Shown: piece after piece, positions 5,020 to 7,693 of the stretch | Numbering within the stretch: the first letter of the stretch is position 1 | How the letters are laid out: every line of letters starts with the position of its first letter | DNA from: JAPLJQ01 sp037143735 | Lineage (GTDB): Bacteria; Desulfobacterota; Syntrophia; Syntrophales; UBA2185 | Direction: 5' to 3' | Length of the DNA: 7,693 nucleotides | Assembly: GCA_037143735.1 (NCBI GenBank) | Contig: JBAWYD010000104.1 | Coordinates: forward strand, 1-7,693 | The notes under the pieces: model-generated | The model's input: the letters and a program-made list of their open reading frames with translations, nothing else | Database searches by the model: none | What the model was told of the DNA's origin: nothing | Made by a program: the position numbers and the translations under genes

Positions 5020-7461
5020 ATGTTTGATTTCATAAAGAACAAGGAAGAGAAAGAAATGATCATGTCCGTTCCACTCCTTCCCCTGAGAGATGTGGTTGTT
5101 TTTCCACATATGATAGTTCCCCTGTTTGTAGGGAGAGAAAAGTCCATTGCAGCCTTAGAGTCGGCCATGAAATATGAAAAGGGAATATTTATGGCAGCCC
5201 AGAAGAGCGCTCAGAAGGATGAGCCGACGGAAAATGATATCCATAAGGTTGGTTCCATTGGGACCATTATACAGCTTTTACGCCTTCCTGACGGGACTGT
5301 TAAAGTCCTGGTTGAAGGCAAGAAGAGGGGAATAATAAGGGAATATTTGCCAAATGATGATTTCTACCTCGTAAATATTGAGGAAATTCAGGATATTGAT
5401 GATAAAAACCAGATAAGGGCTGAGGCTTTAGTAAGAAATATCAGAGAATCCTTCGAGAACTACGCAAAACTAAGCAAAAAAGTCCATATTGAGATGGTTG
5501 GTACAATAGCCTCCATAGATAGTCATTCAAAGTTGGCCGATGTCGTTGTTTCAAACATCAATCTTAAGCTTGAAGACAAACAGAAGGTATTGGAAATATT
5601 CAACGTCAATGATCGGCTTGAAGCGATTTATGGGTTCATGCTGGGTGAAATAGAGATACTCGAAGTAGAAGAAAAAATAAAACGACGTGTCAAGAAACAA
5701 ATGGAAAAGACCCAGAAAGATTATTACTTAAATGAGCAGATGAGAGCTATTCAGAAAGAGATGGGGGAGAAGGATGACTTTAAGAACGAAATTGCCGACC
5801 TTGAAAAAAGGCTGAAACAGAAGAAATTGTCTGAAGAAGCACACAAGAAGGTGAAGCATGAGATCAAGAAATTACAGATGATGGCCCCCATGTCGGCGGA
5901 AGCAACAGTTGTACGAAATTATATTGACTGGCTGTTGGATATGCCATGGTCAGAAAGGACGGAGAATAAATTTACCCTGAAAGAGTCGGAGACCATTTTG
6001 GAAGAAGACCATTTTGGCCTTAAGTCCGTAAAGGAAAGGATCCTCGAGTATCTTGCCGTACAGACACTGGTAAATAAAAATAAAGGTCCCATCCTTTGCT
6101 TTGTTGGACCTCCGGGTGTTGGAAAAACATCTGTGGCAAAATCCGTTGCCCGTGCCACCAACAGAAAGTTTGTGAGGCTTTCCCTGGGCGGTGTCAGAGA
6201 TGAGGCTGAAATCAGGGGACACAGGAGAACATATATCGGCGCCTTACCGGGGAAAATCATACAACTGCTGAAAAAAGCAGGATCAAATAATCCCGTATTC
6301 TGCCTTGATGAGATTGATAAATTGAGTTCCGATTTCCGGGGAGATCCTTCGTCAGCCCTCCTTGAGGTTCTTGATCCGGAACAGAATAATGCTTTCAATG
6401 ACAACTATCTGGAGGTTGATTACGATCTTTCCGATGTTATGTTCATTACAACGGCAAATGTCCTTCAAACAATCCCTGCGGCACTTCAGGACAGGATGGA
6501 GGTCATCCGTTTGGCCGGTTATACGGAACCGGAGAAAATGTGCATAGCAAAGAAGTTCCTGGTGGCCAAGGAGATGGAGGCGAACGGTCTGAGAAAAGAA
6601 AATATTAATTTCACGGATGGCGCTTTGTGGGCAATCATCAGACAGTATACGAGAGAAGCAGGTGTACGAAATCTTGAAAGAGAGATTGCCTCCATATGCA
6701 GAAAAGTGGCGCGGAAAATTGTTACAAACGGTGGTGGGAGTCAAATCAAGATTACATCCAAAACGGTCACTAAATATTTGGGTGTACAGAAATTCAGACA
6801 CGGGGAAACGGAGGGAAAAGACGAAATCGGCCTTTCTGTCGGTCTCGCCTGGACTGAAGTTGGGGGGGAACTTCTCACCATCGAGTCTGCTCTTATGAAG
6901 GGCAGCGGCAAGATGGTCTTGACGGGCAAACTCGGCGATGTCATGCAGGAATCTGCGCAGGCAGCCCTTACATATGTTCGTGCCAGGGCGGATCAATTCG
7001 GCTTGAACGAGAATTTCTATAAAGAGATAGATGTACATATCCATGTTCCAGAAGGAGCCATACCGAAGGATGGTCCATCGGCAGGAATTGCTATTGCAAC
7101 CTCAATTGCGTCGGCCTTTATGAAGAGAAAGGTACGCGGCGATCTGGCCATGACCGGCGAAATAACCTTGAGAGGGAGGGTATTGCCCATAGGGGGATTG
7201 AAGGAGAAATTATTGGCGGCACACCGCGGTAATTTAAAGGCTGTCATTATTCCCAAGGATAATGAAAAGGACCTGGCCGATGTTCCGGCTAATGTTTTGA
7301 AAGCGATTGAAATCATTTTTGTTGAACATGTGGACGAGGTTTTAAAAGCGGCTATTTTACCAAAAGATGAAGGGAAAGAAGATGACGCCGGCCACAAGGA
7401 GACAATCATCGGTATGCCCTCATTGCCGGCGATGAATGCTCCAGAAATTCCCATGCATTGA
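5020..7461 (+). CDS. lon: Lon endopeptidase La, ATP-dependent Ser-Lys protease
   Basis: Lon degrades misfolded proteins and short-lived regulators in the cytosol, with ATPase and peptidase in one chain forming a hexamer. The protein has 813 residues from this start (E. coli 784). The LON substrate-binding domain begins at PLLPLRDVVVFP (18-29), followed by a charged, coiled-coil-prone region at about 215-290. The AAA+ domain has Walker A GPPGVGKT (363-370), Walker B VFCLDEID (426-433), an arginine finger at Arg492 (DRMEVI), and a sensor-2 Arg550 in GVRNLER. The protease domain has catalytic Ser687 in PKDGPSAG and Lys730 in GGLKEKLL, the same 43-residue separation as in E. coli. The C-terminal tail of about 30 residues is Pro/Met-rich and looks disordered. 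The ATG at 5020 has AGGAAAG upstream. ATGs at 5056 and 5062, just before the conserved domain and preceded by AGGAAGAG, are alternative starts. No HU gene follows, unlike in E. coli. Confidence 0.98.
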   Translation: MFDFIKNKEEKEMIMSVPLLPLRDVVVFPHMIVPLFVGREKSIAALESAMKYEKGIFMAAQKSAQKDEPTENDIHKVGSIGTIIQLLRLPDGTVKVLVEGKKRGIIREYLPNDDFYLVNIEEIQDIDDKNQIRAEALVRNIRESFENYAKLSKKVHIEMVGTIASIDSHSKLADVVVSNINLKLEDKQKVLEIFNVNDRLEAIYGFMLGEIEILEVEEKIKRRVKKQMEKTQKDYYLNEQMRAIQKEMGEKDDFKNEIADLEKRLKQKKLSEEAHKKVKHEIKKLQMMAPMSAEATVVRNYIDWLLDMPWSERTENKFTLKESETILEEDHFGLKSVKERILEYLAVQTLVNKNKGPILCFVGPPGVGKTSVAKSVARATNRKFVRLSLGGVRDEAEIRGHRRTYIGALPGKIIQLLKKAGSNNPVFCLDEIDKLSSDFRGDPSSALLEVLDPEQNNAFNDNYLEVDYDLSDVMFITTANVLQTIPAALQDRMEVIRLAGYTEPEKMCIAKKFLVAKEMEANGLRKENINFTDGALWAIIRQYTREAGVRNLEREIASICRKVARKIVTNGGGSQIKITSKTVTKYLGVQKFRHGETEGKDEIGLSVGLAWTEVGGELLTIESALMKGSGKMVLTGKLGDVMQESAQAALTYVRARADQFGLNENFYKEIDVHIHVPEGAIPKDGPSAGIAIATSIASAFMKRKVRGDLAMTGEITLRGRVLPIGGLKEKLLAAHRGNLKAVIIPKDNEKDLADVPANVLKAIEIIFVEHVDEVLKAAILPKDEGKEDDAGHKETIIGMPSLPAMNAPEIPMH

Positions 7462-7482
7462 TCAGAATTGGCCATTTAGTGC

Positions 7483-7511
7483 TTGACAGAAAATGATACA
7501 ATTGTTAGACA
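7483..7511 (+). promoter_or_regulatory. Candidate promoter of the tRNA-Val/tRNA-Asp unit
   Basis: A perfect TTGACA (7483-7488) is followed after 17 bases by TAGACA (7506-7511), which matches the -10 consensus at only three positions. The predicted start near 7518 leaves about ten bases before tRNA-Val. A TACAAT at 7497-7502 is a better -10 but sits only eight bases from this -35. There is no terminator between lon and this site. Confidence 0.5.
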
Positions 7512-7527
7512 TAAAAGAGTAAGAGGA

Positions 7528-7603
7528 AGGCGGGTAGCTCAGCAGGGAGAGCGCCACGCTTACACCGTGGATGTCACAGGTTCGAGTCCTGTTCCGCCTA
7601 CCA
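7528..7603 (+). tRNA. tRNA-Val(UAC)
   Basis: This is a 76-base gene with encoded CCA. The acceptor stem AGGCGGG (7528-7534) pairs with TCCGCCT (7593-7599), with one G-T wobble at the seventh pair, then A7600 and CCA. The D-stem is GCTC/GAGC. The anticodon stem CCACG/CGTGG encloses CTTACAC, with anticodon TAC at 7561-7563, which reads GUA and related valine codons. The T-arm is ACAGG-TTCGAGT-CCTGT. It lies 66 bases after lon and 18 bases before tRNA-Asp. Confidence 0.98.
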
Positions 7604-7621
7604 TTAGTCGTTAATATTTAC

Positions 7622-7693
<72 letters not shown>

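Noticed and set aside
6352..7044. 230-codon minus-strand frame opposite lon.
   Set aside because: It overlaps the conserved AAA+ and protease domains of Lon, whose constraint explains the open frame. The product has no recognisable motif.
7469..7474. TGGCCA palindrome after lon, considered as an operator or terminator.
   Set aside because: A six-base palindrome is expected by chance, and there is no loop or T-tract.

Overview
The window is chromosomal housekeeping DNA, moderately AT-rich by eye. It most likely comes from a Desulfobacterota (former Deltaproteobacteria) bacterium, possibly a Syntrophales relative. The clues are the order tRNA-Leu / tig-clpP-clpX-lon / tRNA-Val-tRNA-Asp and the flavour of the protein sequences. 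The lineage is an inference, not proven by the sequence. I see no mobile element, CRISPR array, phage gene or defence system.

Layout. (1) 1-351, +: the 3' end of a metallo-beta-lactamase-fold hydrolase of the hydroxyacylglutathione hydrolase (glyoxalase II) type, cut by the window edge. (2) 434-1348, -: a complete DUF2156 protein, a soluble relative of the C-terminal catalytic domain of phosphatidylglycerol lysyltransferase, convergent with the first gene. (3) 1349-1532: a divergent control region with a good + promoter for tRNA-Leu, a weaker candidate - promoter for the DUF2156 gene, and a G-rich repeat/hairpin in the DUF2156 leader. (4) 1533-1617: tRNA-Leu(UAG) with encoded CCA, then an intrinsic terminator (1634-1660). 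(5) 1664-1785: the tig promoter and leader. The leader contains a 37-base stretch that resembles a collapsed copy of the tRNA-Leu gene. (6) 1786-7461: tig, clpP, clpX and lon, all + and closely packed. (7) 7483-7693: a promoter, tRNA-Val(UAC) and tRNA-Asp(GUC), the last cut a few bases before its 3' end.

The four-gene block is a cytosolic protein-quality-control operon. Trigger factor folds nascent chains at the ribosome exit. ClpX unfolds tagged or specific substrates and feeds them to the ClpP serine peptidase chamber. Lon is a self-contained AAA+ Ser-Lys protease for misfolded and regulatory proteins. The tig stop and clpP start abut with no spacer, and the clpP ribosome-binding site lies inside tig, so coupled translation is likely. 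All diagnostic catalytic residues that I checked in ClpP, ClpX and Lon are present.

The most interesting items are the tRNA-Leu-like remnant in the tig leader, the orphan DUF2156 gene with its structured leader, and a Met-Gly-Phe version of the ClpX loop that docks on ClpP. None of these amounts to a new system.
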